Below, one piece after another: positions 17,418-24,928 of a stretch of 64,000 nucleotides of DNA; the first letter of the stretch is position 1; every line of letters begins with the position of its first letter. Origin of the DNA: Collinsella sp. AM34-10 (GTDB lineage Bacteria; Actinomycetota; Coriobacteriia; Coriobacteriales; Coriobacteriaceae); assembly GCF_003469185.1 (NCBI RefSeq), contig NZ_QSIL01000002.1, positions 232,411 to 296,410 on the forward strand, given 5' to 3'. The position numbers were made by a program, and so were the translations under genes. The notes below the pieces were generated by a model, which was given only the letters and a program-made list of their open reading frames with translations, had not been told where the DNA came from and did no database searches.

Positions 17418-17816
17418 ATGGCGCAATCTCAGAACAGCACGGTCGATCTGGCAACGCCGGCAACCTGCCTGATGGGGCTTACCAGCCACGGTAACGTGAT
17501 GGTGGGCAATAAGGCGTTTGAGTACTATAACGAGCGCAATCCCGAGGATTATATTCAAATCCCGTGGGACGAGGTCGACTATATTGCCGCCGAGGTTTTG
17601 CGCGGCACCAAGAAGATTACGCGTTTTGCCATCTTCACCAAGGACAACGGTCACTTTACGTTTTCGACGCGCGACGACAAAGAGACGCTTCGCGCGGTCC
17701 GCAAGTACGTCGACGAGAATAAGCTCGTGCGTTCGCCCGACTTTATCGATGTGACGGCCAAGGGCGCCAAGAGCATCCCCGCTGCCATCAAGAGCCTTTT
17801 CCACAGAGACAGCTAA
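17418..17816 (+). CDS. DUF956 (ManO-like) protein of mannose PTS operons
   Basis: A 132-residue soluble protein matching the DUF956 pattern: YIQIPWDEVDYIAAEV, then RFAIFTKDNGHFTFSTRD and the C-terminal KYVDENKLVRSPDF. DUF956 genes are regularly the last gene of mannose-class PTS operons in Firmicutes and Coriobacteriia and are thought to tune the system, but the mechanism is not known to me. It starts 120 bases after EIID, behind an intercistronic terminator, and is followed by another strong terminator. Confidence 0.85.
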   Translation: MAQSQNSTVDLATPATCLMGLTSHGNVMVGNKAFEYYNERNPEDYIQIPWDEVDYIAAEVLRGTKKITRFAIFTKDNGHFTFSTRDDKETLRAVRKYVDENKLVRSPDFIDVTAKGAKSIPAAIKSLFHRDS

Positions 17817-17834
17817 TCGTTGGCGATAGATGGC

Positions 17835-17884
17835 GGAAAATGCATCCCGGAATTTGTTCTCATTCCGGGATGCATTTTCCTTTT
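17835..17884 (+). terminator. Rho-independent terminator of the mannose PTS operon
   Basis: AAAATGCATCCCGGAAT pairs with ATTCCGGGATGCATTTT and is followed by CCTTTT. The symmetric A/T ends allow action in both directions. Confidence 0.85.
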
Positions 17885-18045
17885 GAGGGCCAGTTGGGAA
17901 AGCTTGTCCCATTATTTCGCGTTATTCCGGGTTATTCTTTCCGATATTGAGGATTGCCCTCGGAAACTATTCGCTATAGAGCCTTCTCGATGAGTGGCCA
18001 TGCGCTACATGGCAAAGGGGTAAATCTGCTACACTAGTACAACAT

Positions 18046-18121
18046 GCCTCCGTAGCTCAGGGGATAGAGCACCGCTCTCCTAAAGCGGGTGTCGACGGTT
18101 CGAATCCGCCCGGGGGCACCA
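18046..18121 (+). tRNA. tRNA-Arg (anticodon CCT)
   Basis: A full cloverleaf: acceptor GCCTCCG (18046-18052) with CGGGGGC (18111-18117), anticodon stem CCGCT/AGCGG, loop CTCCTAA with anticodon CCT at 18079-18081, and T-loop GGTTCGAATCC. The 3' CCA (18119-18121) is encoded. It reads AGG codons. TACACT at 18030-18035 is a good -10 element. Confidence 0.95.
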
Positions 18122-18130
18122 GGGAATATG

Positions 18131-18158
18131 ACGGCGTCGCGGGAGCGGCGCCGTTTCT
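18131..18158 (+). terminator. Terminator after tRNA-Arg
   Basis: ACGGCG (18131-18136) pairs with CGCCGT (18149-18154), followed by TTCT. The T-run is short. Confidence 0.5.
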
Positions 18159-18210
18159 GGTTTGCGGGGGCCGCCGTGCTGCTCGCCCGTGGGGGACTGG
18201 CATCTGTTTC

Positions 18211-19411
18211 CTAGAGTGCGCTGCGGTAAATCTTTCTCGCGTTGTCCAGCGTGAGCTTCCTGAAGCTGCCGAAGAGCTCTCCGCGGTTGATCTTGAGGCC
18301 CGGAATCATCTTTTCGATATCGTCCTCGGTGACTCCGAACTCCGATAGCGCGCGTGGCATTCCCAGCGAGACGAAGAAATCCTGCAGCTCGTCGATGGTC
18401 GCTTCGACCGCGTACTCGATTGCCTGCTCGGGGGTTACCTCCACATCGAGCTCGTCCGCGTCCGAATCGATGGGTTCGATGCCAAGGGCCTGGGCGCTGA
18501 ACTCCAGGAAGCGCTCAGGGTGCTCTCGCCATACGTAGCGCATCCAGGCGGGGAAGATGACGGCGAGGCCGGCGCCGTGCGTGATCTTGGTGTCCAGTGC
18601 GGATAGCTCGTGCTCAAGGCCGCGGCAGGTCCAATCGCCGTCGCGCAGGGCGTTATGGGCGAGCGTACCCACCCACATGATCTCGGCGCGGGCGTCGTAG
18701 TCATCGGGGTTCTCCATCACCTTGGGCGCCGCCTCCCTCGCGGCGCGCACTAGCCCGCAGGCGATGTTGTCGGTTACGCCCACGGCGGGCTCGCCGGAGA
18801 AGAGTCGCTCCATGATATGGGCGATCATGTCGGTCACTCCCGCGGCGGTCTGGCAGGCGGGCAGGCTGAAGGTCAGCTCCGGGTCGAGGAAGGCGATGGC
18901 CGGGCGGTTGAGGTCCGTGTTAATGCTGCATTTGAGGTGCTCCTCGTCGTTGCTGATAACGCAGGAGTTAGAGGCCTCGGAACCGGATGCGGGGATGGTC
19001 ACCACGCAGGCGACGTCGATGCGGTCGGCGGGAACGGCGCGCTTGCGGAAGAAGTCCCATACGTCGCCGTCGTATACCGCCCCAGTGCGATGGCCTTCGC
19101 GCAGTCCATGACGGAGCCGCCGCCCACGGGCAGGATGATGTCGGCGTCGTTTGCCCGTGCGAGCTCGACGCCTTCTCGTGCCAAGCCTATTTCGGGGTTT
19201 GGACGCACCCCTCCAAGCCCGATGTGCTCCACGCCCGCGGCATCGAGCGATGCCCTCACGCGGACGAGCGTTCCGCAGCGAACTGCGGAACCCCTGCCGT
19301 AGACAATGAGCGCTCAGCGGTAGCCGGAGGCGGACAGAGTCCCCCAACCTTGTCGGTCGCTTTTCGCCCAAAGACAAAGCGGGTGGGGGAGTAGAAGGAG
19401 AAATCGTTCAT
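18211..19411 (-). pseudogene. Decayed iron-containing alcohol dehydrogenase (BDH-like)
   Basis: The family's features are all present but split over three frames. The N-terminus MNDFSFYSPTRFVFGRKA starts at 19411 with GGAG upstream. ALIVYGRGSAVRSG and PVGGGSVMDCAKAIALG follow in a second frame, and AVYDGDVWDFF to the C-terminus in a third. A G is missing from a G-run near 19350 and from a second near 19082. A TGA at 19314-19316 stands just before ALIVYG, where the family has sense. Metal-site regions (CQTAAGVTDMIAH, GLEHELSALDTKITHG) are intact in the longest piece. Intact relatives are NAD(P)H-dependent butanol/aldehyde reductases. Confidence 0.85.
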
Positions 19412-19435
19412 GGAGCTCCAATCTGGCGTTTCGCC

Positions 19436-20091
19436 CTACATGCGCGGAGGAGTTTTTCGGGCGCATCGCCTGCGTTCGCGTCGCAATCTCGGCGGCGCGG
19501 TGCGGTCCGTGGATTCCATCGTATCGCCCGCGGCACCCCTTACCGACGATTGAGGCGAGTCTGCATTTCGCGGCGCGACGTCCACCTGGCGGACGATATC
19601 CGTTCGCGACACGTGGCCGTCCCGGTCGCAATAGCGTATGCGCACCGGGTTGCCGAGATGGGCCTGCGACCCCTTCTCCTGATGCGAGCGCGCGAGACGG
19701 GTGAGCAGCGGCGCGAGCACCTGCTCGACCGTCTCCTCCCGATACCACGCCGCCACGGGCAACCCGTTCACGTCAAACCCGTACGTTCGCCATGCCATTC
19801 GCCTCGCCGCCTTCGCCGAACGAAACCGCGTATCCAGACCGCCGGTCCCCCACCCAGCACTTCGACGAGCCTTCGCGCTCACTTCTGCGGTCGGGATGCG
19901 CCCGCGAGGCGCTCGGCAGGCAGCGCCATTTCCGCTCGCTGTGTCGAGCGCGAGTGTCGAGAAGTCGCCATATGCCACTCAGATGTAGCATGGAGTGCCG
20001 AAGTGCACGCGCCCGTGACGAAACACTGGCGCCAACCCGTTCCGCGCACCACCCCGCCCGTAAGGTGTGTGGCGAAAGGAGGACCAGCCGC
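19436..20091. other. Gene-poor stretch with degenerate coding traces and duplicated levR upstream DNA
   Basis: No intact gene is convincing here. An open minus-strand frame (19436-19978) has a believable middle segment (YGFDVNGLPVAAWYREETVE) flanked by low-quality sequence. I do not recognise it and treat it as a remnant at best. From about 19885 to 20091 the DNA closely matches 24713-24928, the upstream region of the intact LevR-like gene. It therefore carries a second copy of that promoter region, including the AAAGGAGGA ribosome-binding site. Confidence 0.5.
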
Positions 20092-20282
20092 ATGAACATC
20101 CCCGAGACACAGAGCCTACCTCGATCGCATTCCGCACGAGCTTCTCTGACATTTCCGCCCATTACCACGTGGAGGTCCCCGTCACGGAGATCGCCTACGC
20201 ATACGACTACATCAATTCCCGGCATGCCCCGCGCAGGCAGGCCACGCTGAACGACGGGTCCGCGGCCCGGCAGGACGAATGA
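20092..20282 (+). pseudogene. Internally deleted copy of the LevR-like regulator gene
   Basis: The first 21 bases match the start of the intact gene at 24929 (MNIPETQ), with the same ribosome-binding site. After an 11-base deletion and about 15 further matching bases (CCTACCTCGATCGCA) the sequence jumps to the 3' end of the gene. From 20132 it matches 27530-27682, with the first 130 or so bases identical, through the same stop region. About 2.5 kb of coding DNA is missing. The 11-base deletion also puts start and end out of frame. A GCA microhomology marks the large deletion junction. Confidence 0.9.
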
Positions 20283-20314
20283 CGCGCTTCGGCACAGGCC
20301 ATGCCGAAACGCGT
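20281..20314 (+). promoter_or_regulatory. Long hairpin/palindrome before the second PTS operon
   Basis: GACGCG-c-TTCGGCA (20281-20294) pairs with TGCCGAA-a-CGCGTC (20301-20314), 13 of 14 positions. It lies between the levR remnant and EIIB, and is absent at the corresponding place after the intact levR copy (27683). It also contains GG (20291) and GC (20303) separated by 10 bases, the sigma-54 promoter spacing, at a sensible distance from the EIIB start. Confidence 0.5.
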
Positions 20315-20345
20315 CACGCAAGCAAAGGAAGGAAGCCAACATCAC

Positions 20346-20834
20346 ATGAGCATCATCGCAGCACGCATCGACAACCGCCTGCTACACGGCATAGTGGCAA
20401 CCCAGTGGGTACCCGAGTTCCGTCCGCAGCGTCTCATGGTCATCGATGACATCGTCGCCAACGACCCGACCAAGAAGGCCGCCATGCGGATGGCAAAGCC
20501 CTCGGGAGTCGCCCTCTCCATTATCAACAAGGAGACGGCTCTCACGAACTATCGGGCGGGCAAGTACGACGACCACACGGTCTTCATCGTGGCGCGAGAC
20601 CCCCAGACCATCCTCGACGTCATACAGACGGGCCAGGTTGTTCCCACACTCGTGGTCGGAGGCACAGTCTTTCCCGAAGAGGGGTCAGACGCCGTCCAGG
20701 TGAGCAGTCGCGCCTACGTCACCAAAGACGAGCTGCCCGCATATCGAGCGATTGCTGGCACCGGCTGCGACATCACCGTTCGCTATGTGCCGGCCGACAA
20801 GCCCGTAGAGCTCTCCAGCATCATCACGCTTTAG
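20346..20834 (+). CDS. PTS Man-family EIIB (second system)
   Basis: A 162-residue cytoplasmic phosphocarrier with the IIB signature IAARIDNRLLHGIVATQW; His14 is the phosphorylated residue. It is separate from EIIA here, unlike the fused protein at 14534. AAGGAAGGA precedes ATG 20346. It heads an operon EIIB-EIIC-EIID-EIIA-glycosidase. The glycosidase and the LevR-like regulator next to it point to fructose-containing saccharides, but mannose-class PTS specificity cannot be read from sequence alone. Confidence 0.93.
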   Translation: MSIIAARIDNRLLHGIVATQWVPEFRPQRLMVIDDIVANDPTKKAAMRMAKPSGVALSIINKETALTNYRAGKYDDHTVFIVARDPQTILDVIQTGQVVPTLVVGGTVFPEEGSDAVQVSSRAYVTKDELPAYRAIAGTGCDITVRYVPADKPVELSSIITL

Positions 20835-20849
20835 CAAGGGAGTGAACTT

Positions 20850-21623
20850 ATGACACCATCCATCATCCAGATAGCCGTCGTTACACTCATCGCCTTCATC
20901 TACGGAGCCGAGAAGAACGCGGGACAAATTCTCACGAACATGTCCGTCACGCCAGCATGGTTCGTCGGACTTGCGCTCGGCGACCCCGTAACCGGCCTCG
21001 CCGTCGGCGCCATCGTCCAACTCATGAGCCTGGGCGTGGCGGCCATGGGAGGAGCCTCCGTCCCCGACTATCCCACTGCCGCCATCATTGGCGCCGTCGT
21101 TGCCATCACCTCGGGTCAGGAGGCGAGCGTCGGCGTTGCCGCCGGAATCGCAGTCGGCATGCTCGGCCTTCAGCTCGACGTCATCGCCAAGACGGCAAAC
21201 GGCTTCCTCGGGCGTACCTCGCAGCGCTTTGCCGAAGAGGGCAAGTACTCGCAGATGAAGAGCGTACTTTTCCTCGGTCCGGTCTTCTATGGCCTTACGG
21301 CGGCCATCCCCACGTTTGCCGTACTGCTCTTTGGCGCCGATGCCGTCAACGCTTTCCTCTCCGTCATGCCCTCCTGGTTCACGACCGGCCTCTCCATCGC
21401 CGCCGGTATCCTCCCCGTCGTCGGCCTTGCGATGCTTCTGTCCTTCATGCCAATGAAGAAATTCATCGCCTACGCCATCGTTGGCTTCGTTCTGGCCGCC
21501 TACCTGCAGATAAGCATTCTCCCCATTGCCCTGCTCGGTGCCGCCGCGGCCATCGAGTACTACAAGTCGCACAGCAATCCGTCCGTAAACGCCCTCGACG
21601 CTGGAGGTCTGGAAGATGAGTAA
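20850..21623 (+). CDS. PTS Man-family EIIC (second system)
   Basis: A 257-residue membrane channel subunit starting MTPSIIQIAVVTLIAFIYGA, with about seven hydrophobic segments. The PVTGLAVGAIVQLMSLGVAA segment is typical of the sorbose/fructose subgroup. The gene overlaps EIID by 8 bases, which indicates translational coupling. Confidence 0.93.
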   Translation: MTPSIIQIAVVTLIAFIYGAEKNAGQILTNMSVTPAWFVGLALGDPVTGLAVGAIVQLMSLGVAAMGGASVPDYPTAAIIGAVVAITSGQEASVGVAAGIAVGMLGLQLDVIAKTANGFLGRTSQRFAEEGKYSQMKSVLFLGPVFYGLTAAIPTFAVLLFGADAVNAFLSVMPSWFTTGLSIAAGILPVVGLAMLLSFMPMKKFIAYAIVGFVLAAYLQISILPIALLGAAAAIEYYKSHSNPSVNALDAGGLEDE

Positions 21624-22476
21624 CGAAGTTAACGCCACCAAGGCAAACGAAGCGCCAACCCGCCTGGCAGACGGAACGTACCAGCCAGTCCTCACCGTTT
21701 CCGATCTCGACCGTTGCGGCCGCCGCTGGATGCTCGGCGCGTCCATCTATAACTATGAGTCCCAGTGTGCCCCGGCGGTCATGTTCGCAACCGAACCCGC
21801 CCTGCGCAAGATCTATGCAGGAGACGAGGAGGGCTACCGCAGGTCACTTCTGAGCACCTATCGCTATTACAATGCGACTCCCCAGGTAAGCGGCCTGCTC
21901 CTCGGCGCCGGCCTAGCCTTGGAGGACAAGGGGCACAATGACGCCATCGACGCGGTCCAAGACCTTAAGATTGGCCTCATGGGCTCCCTCTCAGGAGTCG
22001 GCGATACGATCTTCGCCATCCTCATTCCCACCATCTTCGGCTCCATCGCCGCCTACATGGGACAGGCGGGAAACCCCGTCGGCGTGCTTCTCTGGCTCGC
22101 CGTCGCCATCGCCATCTTCGTATGGAAGCTCTTTGACTGGCGCATAGGCTATAAGTTCGGCGACAAGCTCTTCACGACCCTTGCCGAGAAGATGTCCGTT
22201 TTCACCGAGTCGACGTCGGCACTTGGCATGATGGTCGTCGGTGCGCTCATCCCCACCGTCATCAAGGTCTCGTGTGGTCTCACGTTCACCATGGGTGACG
22301 TCACGCTCGACGTCCAGACGGGCATCCTCGACCAAATCATGGTCGGCATGCTGCCCGTAATAGCCACAGCCATCGTCTACGCCCTCGTCAAGCGCAAGGT
22401 CAGCATCAACAAGATTGTCCTCGGCATCCTCATCATCTCGTGGGTGTGCGCGGCTTTCGGCATTCTTGCTGCCTAG
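21616..22476 (+). CDS. PTS Man-family EIID (second system)
   Basis: A 286-residue membrane partner of EIIC with SIYNYESQCAPAVMFATEP and GLMGSLSGVGDTIFAILIPT, the EIID hallmarks, and hydrophobic segments through the C-terminal half. Its start lies inside the EIIC gene. Confidence 0.93.
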   Translation: MSNEVNATKANEAPTRLADGTYQPVLTVSDLDRCGRRWMLGASIYNYESQCAPAVMFATEPALRKIYAGDEEGYRRSLLSTYRYYNATPQVSGLLLGAGLALEDKGHNDAIDAVQDLKIGLMGSLSGVGDTIFAILIPTIFGSIAAYMGQAGNPVGVLLWLAVAIAIFVWKLFDWRIGYKFGDKLFTTLAEKMSVFTESTSALGMMVVGALIPTVIKVSCGLTFTMGDVTLDVQTGILDQIMVGMLPVIATAIVYALVKRKVSINKIVLGILIISWVCAAFGILAA

Positions 22477-22509
22477 CCTAGGGCTAGACCAACCCACAAA
22501 GGACGCATT

Positions 22510-22914
22510 ATGAGGCACATCATCATTGCATCGCACTACGGCCTGGCAGCCGGACTCGGAGACACGCTCAAGGCCATCATAGGACCGGGGCACGACATCA
22601 GGGTTGTCTGCGCGTTTACAGACGAAACCCCGCTCGAGGAGAAGCTCGCCAGCGCATTCGAGGGCATCGCCGAAGATGACGAGACCCTCGTTCTCACCGA
22701 CATCCTTCAGGGCAGCGTAAACCAGCTCGTAGCCTGCTCGGCTCCGCGAGGCGCGTTCATAGTGACCGGCGTAAACCTTCCCGTGGCCCTCGAGCTCTCG
22801 CTCCACGCCGGACAGCTTACTCCCGATGTGGTGAGGCATGTCGTCACCCAAGCCAAAGAGCAGCTCGTCTACCTCGGAGATCTTACTCCGGACGTTGACG
22901 AAGAAGACGAATAG
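22510..22914 (+). CDS. PTS Man-family EIIA (second system)
   Basis: A 134-residue cytoplasmic IIA domain; HIIIASHYGLAAGL contains the phosphorylated His9. It receives phosphate from HPr and hands it to EIIB. AAAGGA is just upstream. In sorbose/levan-type operons EIIA is often the first gene, so its place after EIID is a local peculiarity. Confidence 0.9.
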   Translation: MRHIIIASHYGLAAGLGDTLKAIIGPGHDIRVVCAFTDETPLEEKLASAFEGIAEDDETLVLTDILQGSVNQLVACSAPRGAFIVTGVNLPVALELSLHAGQLTPDVVRHVVTQAKEQLVYLGDLTPDVDEEDE

Positions 22915-22943
22915 GAAAGACGCGACAGTAAGGAGGACGAGAC

Positions 22944-24380
22944 ATGCGCAAAGTCCCGACCAATAACCAGCACCTGTTCTACCAACCGAAGGACGTGTGG
23001 GTGGGAGACGTCATGCCCTTCGGCAAGGACGGCACGTTCTATCTATACCACCAGCGTGACACGCGCGACCCCGCTCCGCTTGCCGAAGGACAGCCCTTTG
23101 GGTGGTCGCTCGCGACCACCCAGGACTTCGTGACGTACCAGGAACACGGAACGGCGATCCCCCACGGCGGAGAAGACGACCAAGACCAGTTCATCTACGC
23201 CGGAACCGTTTACGAGGCAAAAGGGGAGGTACGCGCTTTCTATACCGGGTTTAACCGCAACTACCTGCGAGAAGGCAAAACGTCCCAGGTGCTCATGCAG
23301 GCGAAGGCCTGCTCGGATGATTATGCGACGTGGAAAAAGACGGGCGTTGCAGTAGAGCTCACGCCTCAGCCAGGATACGATGGGCGCAACTGGCGCGACC
23401 CTTTCGTAATATGGGATGACGACCGGAAGGAATACCTCCTCGTACTGGGCACGCGTAAGGGAGACGACCCCTCCAAAACCCTCCAAACTGGCAGGCTCGT
23501 TCACTTTACGTCGAAGGACCTCGAGCACTGGCAGTTCAAGGGCGACTTCTGGGCCCCCGGCCTCTACACCATGTTCGAAATGCCAGACATTTTTAAAATT
23601 GGCGATTGGTGGTACCTGGTCTACTCTGAGTACAGCGACGAGAACAAGATCGTCTACCGCATGAGCCGCGATCTCTACGGTCCGTGGGAGAAGCCGAGAG
23701 ATGACGCCTTCGACGGGAGGGCGTATTACGCCGGACGGACCGCCTTCGACGGATCGCGCAGGATTCTGTCCGGCTGGGTCCCCACGCGCGAGAACGACGA
23801 TGACCGGGCCAACTGGCTTTGGGGTGGCTCGTTTATGCCCCATGAGGTGTACCAGCGCCCCAATGGCACCCTCGGCGTTCGCCCTCCCCAAAGCATAAAG
23901 GATGCGTTCGAGTGCCCTGATGCCGTCCCGGATATCGAGCTTCGCGGAGACCACGAACGAACGGAGTGCGTAATCACCGAAAACGCAGGCGAGATCTTCT
24001 GCTTCGAGGCAGACGTGACGTTCAGGGACGCTTGCGACTTCTCAATTCGAGCCTACAAGAATCTCGAGACCGACGAGTCGTACGAATACCGCTTCGACCT
24101 CGACGCGAATCGGCTCTCGTTCGACAAGAGCCCCTGTTACAAGTGGTTCCGCGTAATGGATAAGGGGCTTTGGAGGCCAGTCTGGCTCGAGTCCGGGCGT
24201 TCTTACCACCTGCAGCTCATCGTTGACGACAACATCCTCGTCCTCTACCTCGACGGTACCGCACTCACGACACGCGTCTGCGAGAAGTTCGGCCACTCGC
24301 TTGCTGTTACGGTAACGAATGGCGAACTCAAACTGTCCAACATAGCCTTGGCGAAGGGGCTGCGCGAACAGGAAAAGTAA
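22944..24380 (+). CDS. Intracellular GH32-type beta-fructosidase-like glycosidase
   Basis: A 478-residue protein without signal peptide, so it acts inside the cell. The five-bladed propeller signatures of glycoside hydrolase family 32 are recognisable in variant form: VWVGDVMPF with Asp22 where the nucleophile lies, NWRDPFV with Asp152 as the RDP transition-state residue, and MFEMPD with Glu212 as acid/base. A C-terminal beta-sandwich (about 330-478) follows. The WVGDVMP variant marks a subgroup distinct from classic sucrose-6-phosphate hydrolases (WMNDPNG). As the last gene after a PTS, it probably cleaves phosphorylated imported fructosides. AGGAGGACGAG precedes the ATG. Confidence 0.8.
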   Translation: MRKVPTNNQHLFYQPKDVWVGDVMPFGKDGTFYLYHQRDTRDPAPLAEGQPFGWSLATTQDFVTYQEHGTAIPHGGEDDQDQFIYAGTVYEAKGEVRAFYTGFNRNYLREGKTSQVLMQAKACSDDYATWKKTGVAVELTPQPGYDGRNWRDPFVIWDDDRKEYLLVLGTRKGDDPSKTLQTGRLVHFTSKDLEHWQFKGDFWAPGLYTMFEMPDIFKIGDWWYLVYSEYSDENKIVYRMSRDLYGPWEKPRDDAFDGRAYYAGRTAFDGSRRILSGWVPTRENDDDRANWLWGGSFMPHEVYQRPNGTLGVRPPQSIKDAFECPDAVPDIELRGDHERTECVITENAGEIFCFEADVTFRDACDFSIRAYKNLETDESYEYRFDLDANRLSFDKSPCYKWFRVMDKGLWRPVWLESGRSYHLQLIVDDNILVLYLDGTALTTRVCEKFGHSLAVTVTNGELKLSNIALAKGLREQEK

Positions 24381-24928
24381 GCCAGTGAACCTCGTCGCCA
24401 CAGCGACTCCCCCAGCAAAACACGCGAACAACGGGTCCGGCCGCATTCCGGCGACCGGACTCGTCCTGTGCCCTGATGGCACATGGCCCCGGGCTGCCGA
24501 CAGCGAGGCGGCCTTAGGGGCCTCGCCTACAGATTCCTGAGTGCGTCGACGAGGGAGACCTTGCCCGCGGTGACCTCGTCGGCCTGCTTGATGACCTTTG
24601 CGGGCACGACGGCCACCACAGCGCCGGCGGCAGAGTCGATTCGAGCGATGTGGTCAGAGACGGAGCGAACGGCGAGCCGCTTGCCGACAGGGAGGCAGTC
24701 AAAGGTGGCAAAGCGCACTCCTACGGTTGGGATACGCCCGTGAGGCGCTCGGCGGACAGCGCTGTTGCCGCTCGCTGTGTCGAGCGCAGGTGTCGAGAAG
24801 TCGCCATATGCCACTACAGATGTATCATGGAGTGCCGAAGTTCACGTGCCCGTGACAAAACGCGGGCGCCAACCCGTCCCGAGCACCACCCCGCCCGTAA
24901 GGTGTGGGACGAAAGGAGGACCAGCCGC
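24381..24928. other. Intergenic stretch with a possible gene tail and the levR promoter region
   Basis: Contains a GTCCGG/CCGGAC hairpin near 24436-24465, a likely end of the PTS/glycosidase transcript. A minus-strand frame from 24814 to 24527 has a protein-like end (HIARIDSAAGAVVAVVPAK); I do not recognise it and it may be the tail of a lost gene. Bases 24713-24928 match 19885-20091 and carry the levR ribosome-binding site AAAGGAGGA. Confidence 0.45.

Noticed and set aside
19550..20095. Plus-strand open frame of 181 codons
   Set aside because: Arg-rich product without recognisable motifs in a decaying region; it overlaps the duplicated levR upstream DNA.
24650..24928. Extension of the LevR-like protein upstream of 24929
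   Set aside because: The frame stays open upstream, but AAAGGAGGA directly before ATG 24929, and the same arrangement in the duplicated copy at 20092, fix the start; the upstream translation is low-quality.
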